IMG/VR virus record: IMGVR_UViG_3300046616_000193
Span: 1-41,136 of that record
Source of the DNA: a virus
DNA length: 41,136 nt
Strand: one strand, 5' to 3'
The translations under genes and the position numbers were made by a program. Below the pieces are notes generated by a model. It saw only the letters and a program-made list of their open reading frames with translations. It searched no databases and was not told the DNA's origin. Shown here in pieces: positions 1-8,700 of the stretch (positions are counted from its first letter, which is position 1; each line of letters opens with the position of its first letter).

Positions 1-126
1 CTCCGCCCGCCTCCCGGGAGGTGGCAGAGCCTTGGCTCGGTTCACTGGCTGTTCAGTGGATTGAGGCCGGCGGCGGTTGTTCGCGCAATCGCCGCCGGCA
101 CCCTGTCTTTTACTCCGCCTCGGCGT
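1..126. repeat. Terminal direct repeat, left copy (contig circularises)
   Basis: These 126 bases are identical to 41011-41136. The simplest reading is a circular contig with an assembly overlap, giving about 41,010 unique bases. A genuine short physical terminal redundancy cannot be excluded from sequence alone. The repeat holds the start of the Rz gene's 3' end and a cluster of hairpins. Confidence 0.97.
10..99. other. Cluster of four perfect inverted repeats between lysis genes and methyltransferase
   Basis: Four perfect hairpins follow each other: CCTCCCGGGAGG at 10-21, GAGCC/GGCTC at 27-38, CACTG/CAGTG at 43-58, and a 10-bp stem GCCGGCGGCG/CGCCGCCGGC at 66-75 and 90-99 with a 14-nt loop. 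The cluster lies just past the end of Rz in the direction of late transcription and before the methyltransferase gene across the junction. No long T tract follows on the minus strand, so a simple intrinsic terminator is not shown. A structured RNA or a weak or processed 3' end is possible. Confidence 0.7.
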
Positions 127-715
127 CGTCCGGCGGATCGGCCGAAGTGCGCGCGCTCGTGCACTTGGCCAGCAGTCGGTTGTAGCGGTCGACTACTTGG
201 CCGTGCTTGCGGATGGCGTCGTCGCCACGCTGGAGGAGGTTGACCAAGAACTCCGAAGCGTCTGGACTAAGTTCGGCGTATCCTTCCCCGCCAGCTCCGC
301 CGGCAGCGGGTCCACCTGCATCGGACGCCGCTGGACAAACCTGACGGACGGGGACCCGCAAGCGCTCAGTGCCAGCGCGCAGGCGAGCGATAAGGCGGTC
401 TTTTTCAGCGTGAGCATCGGTGTTCTCCTTGCGGTATGTCTCGAAATCGGCCAAGTCGGCCTTGTGCAGCGCTCGTTCATCGGCCAACACTAAGGCGTCG
501 GCTTTGGCCTGTTCGGCCACTGCCGCAGCGGTGCGCTGTACCTCGGCCAGCCGGGCTTCGTGCGTCACATACCGGCTCACGTAATGTCCGGTGGTGGCCG
601 CAACCGTGAGCGTGTACAGCACCACCGCCAGCCAGAAGCGCGGGTCCATCAGCAACGCCAGCGGCCCGGCGATCGCACGCCCGGCATCCTTGGCGATATC
701 GGTCAGGTCTTCCAT
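110..715 (-). CDS. Rz-like i-spanin (inner-membrane spanin subunit)
   Basis: This 201-residue protein has one N-terminal membrane segment (about residues 25-42, FWLAVVLYTLTVAATTG) followed by a long charged helical stretch rich in Ala, Glu, Lys and Arg (about 50-115). That is the layout of class II Rz spanins, which span the periplasm and fuse the two membranes at the last step of lysis. The call rests on topology, on its place after the endolysin, and on the lipoprotein gene embedded in another frame. The start at 715 overlaps the preceding gene as TGATG and follows a GGAGAGG ribosome site; a GTG three bases earlier is an alternative. The C-terminus is Pro/Asp/Glu-rich. Confidence 0.85.
   Translation of the reverse strand: MEDLTDIAKDAGRAIAGPLALLMDPRFWLAVVLYTLTVAATTGHYVSRYVTHEARLAEVQRTAAAVAEQAKADALVLADERALHKADLADFETYRKENTDAHAEKDRLIARLRAGTERLRVPVRQVCPAASDAGGPAAGGAGGEGYAELSPDASEFLVNLLQRGDDAIRKHGQVVDRYNRLLAKCTSARTSADPPDDAEAE
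193..417 (-). CDS. Rz1-like o-spanin lipoprotein, embedded in Rz
   Basis: This 74-residue lipoprotein lies wholly inside the Rz gene in a different frame, as in lambda Rz/Rz1. It begins MLTLKKTALSLACALALSAC, a short basic signal followed by a lipobox (L-S-A-C, Cys20), so it should be lipidated and sorted to the outer membrane. The mature part is short and contains several prolines, as usual for Rz1. It would pair with the i-spanin across the periplasm. An upstream in-frame extension exists, but the signal peptide fixes the start at 417. Confidence 0.85.
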   Translation of the reverse strand: MLTLKKTALSLACALALSACGSPSVRFVQRRPMQVDPLPAELAGKDTPNLVQTLRSSWSTSSSVATTPSASTAK

Positions 716-855
716 CACCTCTCCCCAAACGAATGCAACAGCGCCAGCGCGAGCAGTGCGAGCGGGATCGCGGCGATGCTGCCGATCAGCCAGGCGCCGC
801 GTGGCAGTTCATCGCAGCACGGCACCGGGTCCAGATAATCGAGTTCGCCATCCAT
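715..855 (-). CDS. Small single-pass membrane protein in the lysis cassette
   Basis: This 46-residue ORF starts MDGELDYLDPVPCCDELPRG and then has one hydrophobic segment (about residues 21-41, with IAAIPLALLALALL) and a short C-terminus HSFGER. It sits between the endolysin stop (859) and Rz, three bases after the former and overlapping the latter as TGATG, so it is translated as part of the lysis block. The acidic N-terminus and single membrane segment would fit a small accessory holin or antiholin, but there is no sequence signature and the role is inference. A second ATG at 851 is in another frame. Confidence 0.65.
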   Translation of the reverse strand: MDGELDYLDPVPCCDELPRGAWLIGSIAAIPLALLALALLHSFGER

Positions 856-858
856 GAC

Positions 859-1386
859 TCAGGCGCCCTGCAGGCATAGGTCACGTTCGGCGGCGCGGCG
901 CTTGGTAAGACCCGGCAGCGAGACCATCACGCCGGCCACGTTGGCCTTGTCCCAGCGCGGCAGCTGGTTGCACGCGGCCGCCAGCAGCGGCTTGCCGCTG
1001 GCCGCATCCTTGTACGCCACCATGCTGTACTGGTGCAGGTAGCGCGCGGCCGTGCTGTTTGCGGTGTCGCAGGCAATCCTGCTGCCCATGTTGAAAGCGG
1101 CATCGCCGAACGCGGCTAGCACCTCGGGCGGCAGGTTGGGTGCGCAGCGGTCGACCTGCTCGATCGCCCTCTTCATGTCAGCCGTCATCCAGGCGTCGCA
1201 CTGAGCCAGCGAGTAGGTAACGTTCTTCTGCACGTCGGCGCCAGTGTGGCCCCGGCAAACCGTCAGGATCCCGGGCGGGTCGTAATAGGCCACCTGGCGC
1301 AGGCCCTCCGCTGGCAGTGCCAGCGCGGTGGCCAGCGCGGCGGCGATCGCCAGGCGCTGCGGGCGCTGCTTGTTCGTCTCAGCCAT
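859..1386 (-). CDS. SAR endolysin, T4/R21-type lysozyme (GH24)
   Basis: This 175-residue muramidase carries the glycoside hydrolase 24 catalytic triad with canonical spacing: Glu27, Asp36 and Thr42 (E-x8-D-x5-T) in AEGLRQVAYYDPPGILTV. It cuts the glycan strands of peptidoglycan. The N-terminus (about residues 10-25) is a weakly hydrophobic Ala/Leu-rich segment directly before the catalytic Glu. This is the hallmark of a signal-anchor-release endolysin, which is exported by Sec and activated when it leaves the membrane, so no large-hole holin is strictly needed. Several cysteines could form disulfides. The start overlaps the 3' end of the preceding holin-like gene by 8 bases. Confidence 0.9.
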   Translation of the reverse strand: MAETNKQRPQRLAIAAALATALALPAEGLRQVAYYDPPGILTVCRGHTGADVQKNVTYSLAQCDAWMTADMKRAIEQVDRCAPNLPPEVLAAFGDAAFNMGSRIACDTANSTAARYLHQYSMVAYKDAASGKPLLAAACNQLPRWDKANVAGVMVSLPGLTKRRAAERDLCLQGA

Positions 1387-1648
1387 GGGGCGCTTCGTCC
1401 GAGCGCAGCGGGATGTTGGCTAACAGCGCGCGCAGCTGCTGCAAGCAACGCCACGCCTGCAGGGCAAACTTGGCCACCACGATCGCCAGCCCCATGTAGC
1501 GAAACGCGTTGGCGCCCAACACCGGCTGCAGCACCGGCAACTGGACCTCGGCCATGGCCAGGATCTGGTCGGCAAACGGGTACAGGGCCAGCAGCACGGC
1601 CCACACGTACTTCTCCATCAAATGCAGCGGCTTCTTGATCCGGTCCAT
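1379..1648 (-). CDS. Holin-like membrane protein
   Basis: The product is 89 residues with two hydrophobic segments (about 14-30, YVWAVLLALYPFADQI, and about 50-65, MGLAIVVAKFALQAW) and charged ends. Position directly before the endolysin and overlap with it suggest a holin or pinholin that triggers endolysin release. The ATG at 1648 follows a GGAGG site at 5-nt spacing and overlaps the upstream stop region as TAGTGATG; the GTG at 1651 is less well placed. No family signature is recognised, so the call rests on topology and context. Confidence 0.7.
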   Translation of the reverse strand: MDRIKKPLHLMEKYVWAVLLALYPFADQILAMAEVQLPVLQPVLGANAFRYMGLAIVVAKFALQAWRCLQQLRALLANIPLRSDEAPHG

Positions 1649-1650
1649 CA

Positions 1651-1920
1651 CTACCTCCCCATACGCTGTGTCTGCGGTGCCCCGGCCACCAGCAATAGCC
1701 GGTCCAGCTTCGAATTGATCTCTTTGAAGTCTTCGCGGTTGGTGCGCTTCATTTCGCTGCGTTCGTCGTCCTGCCGGCGGTCCACGGCTGCCTGCGCGAA
1801 GCGCTGCTCTTCCAGTACGACCACCCGCTTGTCCAGCGCGCTGTAGGCGCCGAAGCCGGCGACGATGAAGCCTGCGAACGTCAGGACGTGGCCCAGGTTG
1901 ATAGTCGGATCAAAACGCAT
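1651..1920 (-). CDS. Small membrane protein with coiled coil, first gene of the lysis cassette
   Basis: This 89-residue protein has one membrane segment near the N-terminus (about residues 8-25, GHVLTFAGFIVAGFGAYSA) followed by a charged heptad-like helix (about 30-75, with RRQDDERSEMKRTNREDFKEINSKLDRLL broken up by Arg and Asp). Small phage proteins with this layout are usually annotated as hypothetical or holin-associated. The ATG at 1920 is chosen because AGGTG lies 9 nt upstream; in-frame starts at 1926 and 1932 are crowded against that site. A roughly 100-bp gap with two hairpins separates it from the upstream amidase. Confidence 0.7.
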   Translation of the reverse strand: MRFDPTINLGHVLTFAGFIVAGFGAYSALDKRVVVLEEQRFAQAAVDRRQDDERSEMKRTNREDFKEINSKLDRLLLVAGAPQTQRMGR

Positions 1921-1992
1921 GAGCATTTGCACCTAGCATGGATGGCCTTTTCGCTGTGCCGGACATCGCGTCCAGTGTTCAACAATGAAGCC

Positions 1993-2010
1993 CCAGTTTG
2001 TTAAAACTGG
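1993..2010. repeat. Short hairpin next to IR copy 1
   Basis: CCAGTTT at 1993-1999 and AAACTGG at 2004-2010 form a perfect 7-bp stem with a 4-nt loop, one base from the 26-bp inverted repeat at 2012. On the late mRNA the two hairpins are consecutive. There is no T tract. Confidence 0.75.
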
Positions 2011-2011
2011 C

Positions 2012-2037
2012 GTCCACTTTCTAGGGAGAAAGTGGAC
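2012..2037. repeat. 26-bp inverted repeat, copy 1 of 3
   Basis: The arms GTCCACTTTCT and AGAAAGTGGAC surround AGGG (plus strand). The copy is identical to those at 15639-15664 and 17573-17598 and in the same orientation. It contains the TAG stop codon of the amidase gene (2021-2023) and lies at the boundary between that gene and the lysis cassette. Confidence 0.95.
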
Positions 2038-2506
2038 TATTTGCCGCGGCCGCCATATCGGGATCGACGACGGCCGCATCACTACCAGCGAGGAAGAACA
2101 GGGCTGAATACAGCGTCGCGGGGTCGTAACGCCATGCCTGATCCATGCCCAGTGCGGCCGCCACCGACTCCGAGCAGAACCACTTTTCCTTGTCGTCGCC
2201 GACGCCGCCAATGACGAAGTGCAGGTTGCCGAGCAGGTCGTAGGCTTGCCCCTTGTGCTTTACGAACCAGGCGCGGGCGCGTTGCTCGAGCGCGGCCGGC
2301 AGCGGCACGAAGTCCCACAGCATCGGATCGAAGTCGATCGCCTTGAAGCGCACGCCGCCATCCATGTAAGACGCCGAAGCGGCCTGGCCGTCGCCGAACA
2401 CCAGCTCGACGTGCGAGTAGGCGCTGCGGCACCACCAGCGCACCAGCCGGTTGTAGACACCCGGCAGCCCCGCGTGCGCGCCCTTGTAGAAGGCAGCGCG
2501 CAGCAT
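2021..2506 (-). CDS. Permuted NlpC/P60 (YiiX-like) cysteine amidase
   Basis: This 161-residue protein has the two motifs of circularly permuted NlpC/P60 papain-fold hydrolases: a His motif YSHVELVFGDG near residue 30 and a later Cys motif WFCSESVAAAL near residue 110. Members cleave amide bonds in peptidoglycan or related substrates. Between the fibre genes and the lysis cassette it may be a tail-tip enzyme assisting DNA entry or an accessory lysin; sequence does not decide. The ATG at 2506 overlaps the previous stop as TAATG, so the longer frame starting upstream is not needed. The stop codon falls inside IR copy 1. Confidence 0.8.
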   Translation of the reverse strand: MLRAAFYKGAHAGLPGVYNRLVRWWCRSAYSHVELVFGDGQAASASYMDGGVRFKAIDFDPMLWDFVPLPAALEQRARAWFVKHKGQAYDLLGNLHFVIGGVGDDKEKWFCSESVAAALGMDQAWRYDPATLYSALFFLAGSDAAVVDPDMAAAANSPLSP

Positions 2507-3144
2507 TACAGCTCCAGCGCGGCGCGCAGGCCGGCAATGAAGCCCGCCCACTGCGCGATCGCCTGCTCAAGCTCATCCGCGGTAGCCGCGGCACGCATCG
2601 CGGCCTGGCATTCGAAGCGCTTGCTGCGCATGGCCTTCTGTGCGGTCCGGAACGCGTCCGCCCGCGCGATGATCTCGTCGGCCGCCCACTGATTGGTCTG
2701 GGCTTCCAGCGTCGGATTGTTCAGGGCATAGTCCGACACGTATTCGGACGCCGCGCCGGCGTAACCTGCTGCCGCATAATCGCGCGCCGCCTGTTCCGCC
2801 TCCTGGTATTCGGTCGCCCGGTTACCCACCGCGTCCGCGTAGACCCGATCGACATCGGCATACGTCTGGCTGAGCGCGGCGGTTTTGAGCGCCGCCAGGT
2901 CAACCAACGGCGTGATGGGGGGCAGGAGCTCCACGCCATCGCGCGCCGCGTTGGCGCGGTACGCGGTCCAGTTGTCACGGGTGGCCTCGTCGACGCCGAT
3001 CCAGCGCCCCGCGTGTGCGGCCGGCGGCACCTGGAAGCACGATTCGACAAGCGCGCCGTTCTCGTCGAACACGACGTAACCGAACGGTTGAGGCGCCGCC
3101 GTCAGCGCCGGAGTGCCTTGAGTATCTTCGATATCAAGCATCAT
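2506..3144 (-). CDS. Tail fibre assembly/accessory-like protein
   Basis: The product has 212 residues and no motif I can name with certainty. The N-terminal part (1-75) has a GYVVFDENGALVES stretch and a WIGVDEATRDNW segment, a pattern often seen in phage fibre chaperones. The C-terminal part (about 90-210) is Ala/Glu/Asp/Arg-rich and helical, including many YA/AA repeats. The gene overlaps the fibre gene upstream as ATGA, so it is translationally coupled to it, which fits a chaperone or fibre-associated role. Function is inference from position. Confidence 0.6.
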   Translation of the reverse strand: MMLDIEDTQGTPALTAAPQPFGYVVFDENGALVESCFQVPPAAHAGRWIGVDEATRDNWTAYRANAARDGVELLPPITPLVDLAALKTAALSQTYADVDRVYADAVGNRATEYQEAEQAARDYAAAGYAGAASEYVSDYALNNPTLEAQTNQWAADEIIARADAFRTAQKAMRSKRFECQAAMRAAATADELEQAIAQWAGFIAGLRAALEL

Positions 3145-4151
3145 GCGACCTTTTCAAAGATGATTTCGGAATAGACCTCGACTTGGCCAGTGTTAGCAGG
3201 CTGGCCTATATTCGTCCCGTTCGTACCGTTGGCGATCCAATGGCGCAGCTCAAATACCTTAGGCGCAGCCAAGATGATCTCTCCCGCCAGGTCACTGTCG
3301 GAGCTCATCGGCGTCGTCGTCGGGCCTGAGTAGCTGGTCGACCCAACCATGGCGAAGCCGCCGTCGGTTACGTTATAAAGAGCGGCTTGGTGCGCGTTAG
3401 CGTCGAAGGCAGGAGCACGGCCGCGGAAGCGGTAAGTACCTGCCGGCAGGGTAATTTGATTGCCAGCGACGCTCGCGCCCGTAATGCTGTTCTTCTTAAC
3501 CGTGTTGAGTGTGCGCGCCGTCCAAGTGCTCGCGACGATGGCCCCGCCGGAGGTTCCGGACGTTTTCTCATCGCGTGCGTGCAGCATCGGAAACGCTGTA
3601 ACGACGCCGGGATCGCCCTTATCGCCCGTGCGCTGGAACTTAAGGACCAGCGCATCACCGTTGGCAAACGGATTAGCCGATGAAATGCCCACGTAACTCA
3701 CGGCGACGTTCCTGTACCCCGCCGGCGCTGCACGGCCGGTTACGTTGAACGCAATGAACTTGGTCGGGTCGGCTGCCTTTTCGATACGGATTGCGCCTTT
3801 TACAATGCTCGTCGATGCATCGAAGCTGTCAACCAGCGTGGTGTAGTCGATACCATTGGACCCAAGCAAATCCAAGCGCAGCGTCGTGGTGCCGCTCTGC
3901 GTCGCGTTATCGAACCGAATCTTCCCCGCGCCCGGATCGGCGTCGGCTGTAGCCGCGTCGAACGTATACGGGATCGAGTACGCCGTGCCCGCCGAGTAAG
4001 CATTCATCGTGGCGGCCACCAGGTTCATTTGCGCGCCCAGCGTCGGGAGGTTTGCGGCGAGGTTCGCCATGTTGTTATCGAATACGGTCTGGTCCTGCGT
4101 GCGCGCCGGCATCTGCGTCGGATCGAGGAGGACGGTAATCTGGTTCGCCAT
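3141..4151 (-). CDS. Tail fibre protein with collagen-like turn and C-terminal jelly-roll-like head
   Basis: The protein has 336 residues. Residues 1-60 are helical and would form a trimeric coiled coil, followed by a beta-rich body and one short collagen-like element (RTGDKGDPGVV, about residue 180). The C-terminal 150 residues (TLPAGTYRFRGRAPAF, then ILAAPKVFELRHWIANG) have the strand pattern of C1q/TNF-like fibre heads that bind receptors. It is therefore a likely receptor-binding protein. The start overlaps the upstream stop as TAATG. Codon use is somewhat less G+C-rich than in neighbouring genes, as is common for exchanged fibre genes. Confidence 0.75.
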   Translation of the reverse strand: MANQITVLLDPTQMPARTQDQTVFDNNMANLAANLPTLGAQMNLVAATMNAYSAGTAYSIPYTFDAATADADPGAGKIRFDNATQSGTTTLRLDLLGSNGIDYTTLVDSFDASTSIVKGAIRIEKAADPTKFIAFNVTGRAAPAGYRNVAVSYVGISSANPFANGDALVLKFQRTGDKGDPGVVTAFPMLHARDEKTSGTSGGAIVASTWTARTLNTVKKNSITGASVAGNQITLPAGTYRFRGRAPAFDANAHQAALYNVTDGGFAMVGSTSYSGPTTTPMSSDSDLAGEIILAAPKVFELRHWIANGTNGTNIGQPANTGQVEVYSEIIFEKVA

Positions 4152-5740
4152 TAAACGGTTCCTTCAATTTGCAAGTTCATTAGGGAAAACGGCACATTCT
4201 TGATCACGTTCTTGAAGCTGGAGTAGCGTCCGAACACGCAGGCCGACCCGAATTCCTTGGCGCCGATCCACGCCACCGGCCTTTGGCGGTAGGCCTCCAG
4301 GTTCTCCGTGACGCTGTCGATCACGTCGTTCTCGATCTGCACGTCGACATCCATGCGCTTGGCGTAGTTGCGGATCTGCTGGTTGCTGGTCCCATCGAAG
4401 TTGAAGTTGATGGTCGAGAAGTCACGGATCTCGCGCGATAGGCCGTACTGCGACAGGCCGACGTCTACCAGCGGCCCGACGGCGCACACGCCGCACTTTG
4501 CGATGCCTCCCGGCTTCCTGATCGCGATCGTGATCAAGGCGTTGGCGTACGGCGGCAGCCCCACCGACACCAGGTAGGACTTGCGGCGGATGCGCTTGAA
4601 ACACCAGTTGTAGAATGACGACTTCGAGTCCGGCACCACCAGACTCTGTGTCTCGCGGTAGACCAGTCCTTCGCTCAGGTCGACCACGGAGATACGCACC
4701 TCGGTCGCATCGACGTTGCCGAGGTAAACACCCTGACTGATCGCCTGCGGGCTGAGGACCACCATGATCTCTTCGGCATTGGCAGTCTGCGTGTTGTTGT
4801 AACTGTCGAACATCTGCCAGCGGTTGACGGGCCTGTTCATCGGGGTCCACGCCGTCGTGTCAGTCAGCGCCTTGCCGGTGTTGGCGTTGGCCAGCGACTG
4901 ATACATCAGGTAAGTGGCCGGGTCGTAGACCTGGGCGTCCTTGGCATAGGTCGCCGCGACGCTGTAGGCCGTTTCGGTGATCGCGACATTGGAGTAGACC
5001 AGGCCAGCGCCGGCAGCGATGGTGTCGGCCGCGCGCGTAACGACGGCACCGGCGGTCGAAATGTAGGTGCCGACTTCCCCGAGCTGCGCATGCGCGCCCC
5101 AAAACTTTGCGTTTTCCGCCTTGTTGTTCGTGCTCGGGTACACCAGCAAGTTAAGTGCGGCGTTAGCCTGCGTGTTGACGAGCCCTTTTAGCCGGTAAAC
5201 GCCGCCCGTGCCCAGCTCGATAGTCGGCATTTTCGTCCACGCCCCCGATGTGGCAACGATGCTCGGAACGCCATTCGTCCATTGGAAGATGACGCCCGCC
5301 ATCTCGACGCTCAGGCCGCTGTTAAATACGCGAATCCAACTGCTATCGGACGTGTCCTTGCTAAAAAATATCGAGACTCCCCAATCGGCCTGCGGGGTAA
5401 CCGCGAAGGTCTGTTGCACGTAGCACGTAACTGCAGCTACGCCGTTTAGTGTGTCCATGCTCACCGTCCCATCGGGCGCGATGCCTGTGTTTGGCGTAAC
5501 GGTCAGGCCGATTTGTGCCCATACCGCCATATCGGCGAGGTTTTCAGACGACCTGATAACGTTCGTCGCGGACGGCTCGATCACTGGGTACGGCGCTTTT
5601 TTGAGGTCGCTCGGGTCGTAGGTGATCGCGACCTGGTTAGCCGGCACCGTCACCAGCGTGCCGGCCTTGTCGTACACATTTTTAGAGGATGGCCGGGTGG
5701 ACGCGACGTCCCCCAGCGCCACCGGATCAATGATCATCAT
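4151..5740 (-). CDS. Distal tail/tail-tip protein with inserted spike-fibre-like beta domain
   Basis: This 529-residue protein lies directly after the tape measure, where a distal tail or baseplate hub protein is expected. Residues about 1-60 and 290-529 look like one conserved structural protein (IMVVLSPQAISQGVYLGN; IAIRKPGGIAKCGVCAVG). The stretch about 60-240 reads like the carbohydrate-binding-type domain seen in phage spike fibres (TPNTGIAPDGTVSMDTLNG; GGVYRLKGLV), apparently inserted. The recombined region is also less G+C-rich. The start follows AGGAA and lies 2 bases past the tape-measure stop. The exact tail role is inferred from order. Confidence 0.65.
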   Translation of the reverse strand: MMIIDPVALGDVASTRPSSKNVYDKAGTLVTVPANQVAITYDPSDLKKAPYPVIEPSATNVIRSSENLADMAVWAQIGLTVTPNTGIAPDGTVSMDTLNGVAAVTCYVQQTFAVTPQADWGVSIFFSKDTSDSSWIRVFNSGLSVEMAGVIFQWTNGVPSIVATSGAWTKMPTIELGTGGVYRLKGLVNTQANAALNLLVYPSTNNKAENAKFWGAHAQLGEVGTYISTAGAVVTRAADTIAAGAGLVYSNVAITETAYSVAATYAKDAQVYDPATYLMYQSLANANTGKALTDTTAWTPMNRPVNRWQMFDSYNNTQTANAEEIMVVLSPQAISQGVYLGNVDATEVRISVVDLSEGLVYRETQSLVVPDSKSSFYNWCFKRIRRKSYLVSVGLPPYANALITIAIRKPGGIAKCGVCAVGPLVDVGLSQYGLSREIRDFSTINFNFDGTSNQQIRNYAKRMDVDVQIENDVIDSVTENLEAYRQRPVAWIGAKEFGSACVFGRYSSFKNVIKNVPFSLMNLQIEGTV

Positions 5741-5742
5741 GT

Positions 5743-8700
5743 TTAGGTTCCTGCCTTGGTCAAGAGCGGGCGCGCACCGCTCACGGCATCATCCAGGGCA
5801 TTCGCGGCGTTCATCGAATGCTTGGCGATCGAGAGGTTCTCGGCGCTGTTGTCGCGCCGGAGCAGGGCCACTTCGGTGCGCAGGCTCTTGATCTCCTGCA
5901 GCAGCGCCGCATTGTTGTCCGCCGGGCTCGCCAGTCGTGACAGGATCCCGGCGGTCTGCGATGCGTTGAAGATCCGCGCCGGGCCAGTCGCCTCGAGCTC
6001 GGGGCCGTTCTCGCCACCTTTCGCATAGCCCGGAATCCCGGCGCGGCGCTTGGCCTCATCGCTGCCGGCCAGCTCATCGCTGATCGAGGCCAGCGACACG
6101 CCGTTGCCCACCTGGTTCATCCAGAAGTTCATGCCGGCCGCGTCCGGATCGCGGTGAAGCATCGTCTGGTACATGCCGCGGATGGTGGCCTCGGGCGAAT
6201 TGCCGATCGCGCCGATGATGTCGCTGATCGGGGTGCCGCTCGCGGCCTGCTGCTGCCAGTACGCCAAACCCGCCGCATCCGGCGTGCGGCCGAGCGCCGA
6301 CTGGTAAGCCTGATTGACGGCCTGCCCGGCGGCGACGACCGGGTTGGCTTGCGCCGCCAGGATCGCGCTCTGAATCCCGGCGAGCGCCTGCAGGATCGAT
6401 AGCTGCGTGGTCGACTGTCCCTTCAGCTCTTCGATCTGTGCCTGCTCGCTGGCCAGCATGGCATCGTACTGCTTGACCTGCTGATTCAGCGCGTCGAGCG
6501 TCTTCTGCTCCACCGACAGCGAATCGTCGGTGATCCCGGCCAGCTCGGCGATGTCGTTCTTGGTCGAGTAGAAGTCATTCAGGTAGTCGGCGTAGGTTGC
6601 GAACTGGCCGCTCGCGTCCTGCTGCAAGGCCGACAGTGCGCCCTTGAGCGAGTCGGCCGCAGGCAACGGGCCGCCCGCCTTGGCGATCGCGAGCGCAGCC
6701 TTGACCTGCCCCTGCGCCACCAGGCGGTCGTACGCGGCCTGGTCCGGCCCCTTCAGGGCGTCGAGCGTCCCGTGCAGCGCCTGCGACAGTGATTGCAGCT
6801 TGCCGATCGCCGCGGCCTCGGCATCGATGCGCACCTGCAGCGCCGCCTTCTCGCGGTCGACCACCTTCTGCAATACGGCGAACTTGCTGTCGACCTCGCC
6901 CAGCGCGGCGCTGGCGGCATCCTTCATCGCCTGCAGCGCGTCGGTCGTTGACTGGATCGCCGGGTGCACCTGGGCGAACGCATCAGCCAGGTTCATCAGC
7001 GACGCAAATTCCTTGGCGCCGGCCTCGGTGGTCAGGTCGAGGCCGGCGACGATGGCCTTAAACTGGGCCCGGGTCTGGACCGCTGCCAGCCCGAGGCTGG
7101 CCATGGCCGCGTCGACCGCCTCGCGCACCGGCTGGAGGCGCTCGGCATCGCTCAGGAAGTTCTGCGCGTAACTGCCGGCCAGCTGGGTCAGCGACTGCGC
7201 GCCGCCGAACAGGTCGACCAGCCGCTCGCGCGCGGCCGCCGATGCCATGCCCAGCGAACCGAACACGGCGCTGGCCGACTTGCCCAGCAGCTGCGCCATC
7301 TGGTTGGTCGCCTGGAAGTCGCCCGCGAGCCGCTGCAGCGTGGCAGACGCGCTTTCGCCGGACGTGGTGAAATCGGCCAGGTTCGGTACCAGCTTGTTGG
7401 CGATCTCGTCGCCGATGCCGGTCAGCAGGTCGGCAAACACCTGCTGGTCCTTGGCGGCGTCGCCGGTCAGCACCAGGTCAAAGGTTTTCGCATAGCCCTG
7501 CAGCGCGTCGGCCGAGGCGCCGACCGCGCTGGCAAACCCGGCCGAGGCGCCCTTGATCGCGGCCAGCCCCTGCATGAGTTGCGCGGACAGCTCGGCGCTG
7601 GCCGGGGTGGTGCTCTCCCAATCCTTGTCGCTTCGGAACCAGCCGCCGTTCTGGTGCAGCTTCTGGTAGTTGGCGGCGCTCAGCCCGGCATCGGACAAGG
7701 TGCCGCGCAAACCCTGCGCCTGCACCTGGGTCGAGCCCATGCCGAACGCGTGGTTGATCAGGCCGCCGATGGCGCCACCGATCACCCCGCCGATCGGGCC
7801 GCCGAGAACCGAGCCGACCACGGCGGCGATGTTGGTGACCGCCTGGCCATGGTTGACGCTGTAGTCGCCGGCGATCGCGTTGCCGATGAAGTGGCCACCC
7901 AGCAGGCCGGCGCCATAGCTGGCGGCTGTGCCGGCCATGCTGGCCAGCGGTGTCAGCGCCTGACCCGATGCCGTTGCCAACCCCTGCGATGCGAGCGGCG
8001 TATAGCCTGCCGCCGACATCGCCGTCTGCACGCCGCCCGCCACCGCATCCGCAAGCCCATCGAAGCCGACACTGACCGCTTTATAGAGCGCCGATGCCGC
8101 CGATGCGGCAGAGATTAGCGGATTGCCGCTGCTCGCACCGGAGGTGCCGGCGGCGGATCCTAATGCGTCGGAGCCAGTGCCGAGGATGGCAGACCCGCCC
8201 GAGCTGAAGGCTGCGCGGACATCCAGGTAAATCGGCTTCGCGGCAAGTTGCCACAGCCATTCGAACAGGCCGTTCTTGAGCGCTTCCTTGGCCCGGTCAC
8301 CGGCGGACTTGGCGCCATTCTCGATGCTCAGGAAGGTGTCGTGCGCGGCGTTCTCGATCCCGTCCCACAGCTGCCTTTCCTGCTCCTGGCGCGGCTTGAT
8401 CGACTGGTTGGCGTACCACTGGTCGAACTGCTCCTGCAGGCGGATCTGCGCCAGCGTGCCGTCGCCGGCGAGCTGGATGCGCTGTCGCCAGGTGTCGGCA
8501 TCGATTTCCAGCAGGGCGCGGGCGCGCTGCTTCTCGTCGACGATGGACTCCGCCGCAAAGCGCCGGTTCTCCTGCGCCAGCGAGTTGGCGTAGCCGAGGG
8601 CCTTGGTCTGCGCCAGTGTGGCCTGCTCGACCGCTGTCCGGGTGTCCTTCTCCGCGCGCAGCTGGGCCAGCTGCGCGCCGCTAATCGCAATTCCTTTCTT

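Noticed and set aside
1-126. Physical direct terminal repeats of the T7 type
   Set aside because: The terminase is of the cos-cutting Nu1/GpA type, the repeat interrupts the 3' region of the lysis genes and its length suits an assembly overlap; circular closure is the simpler reading.
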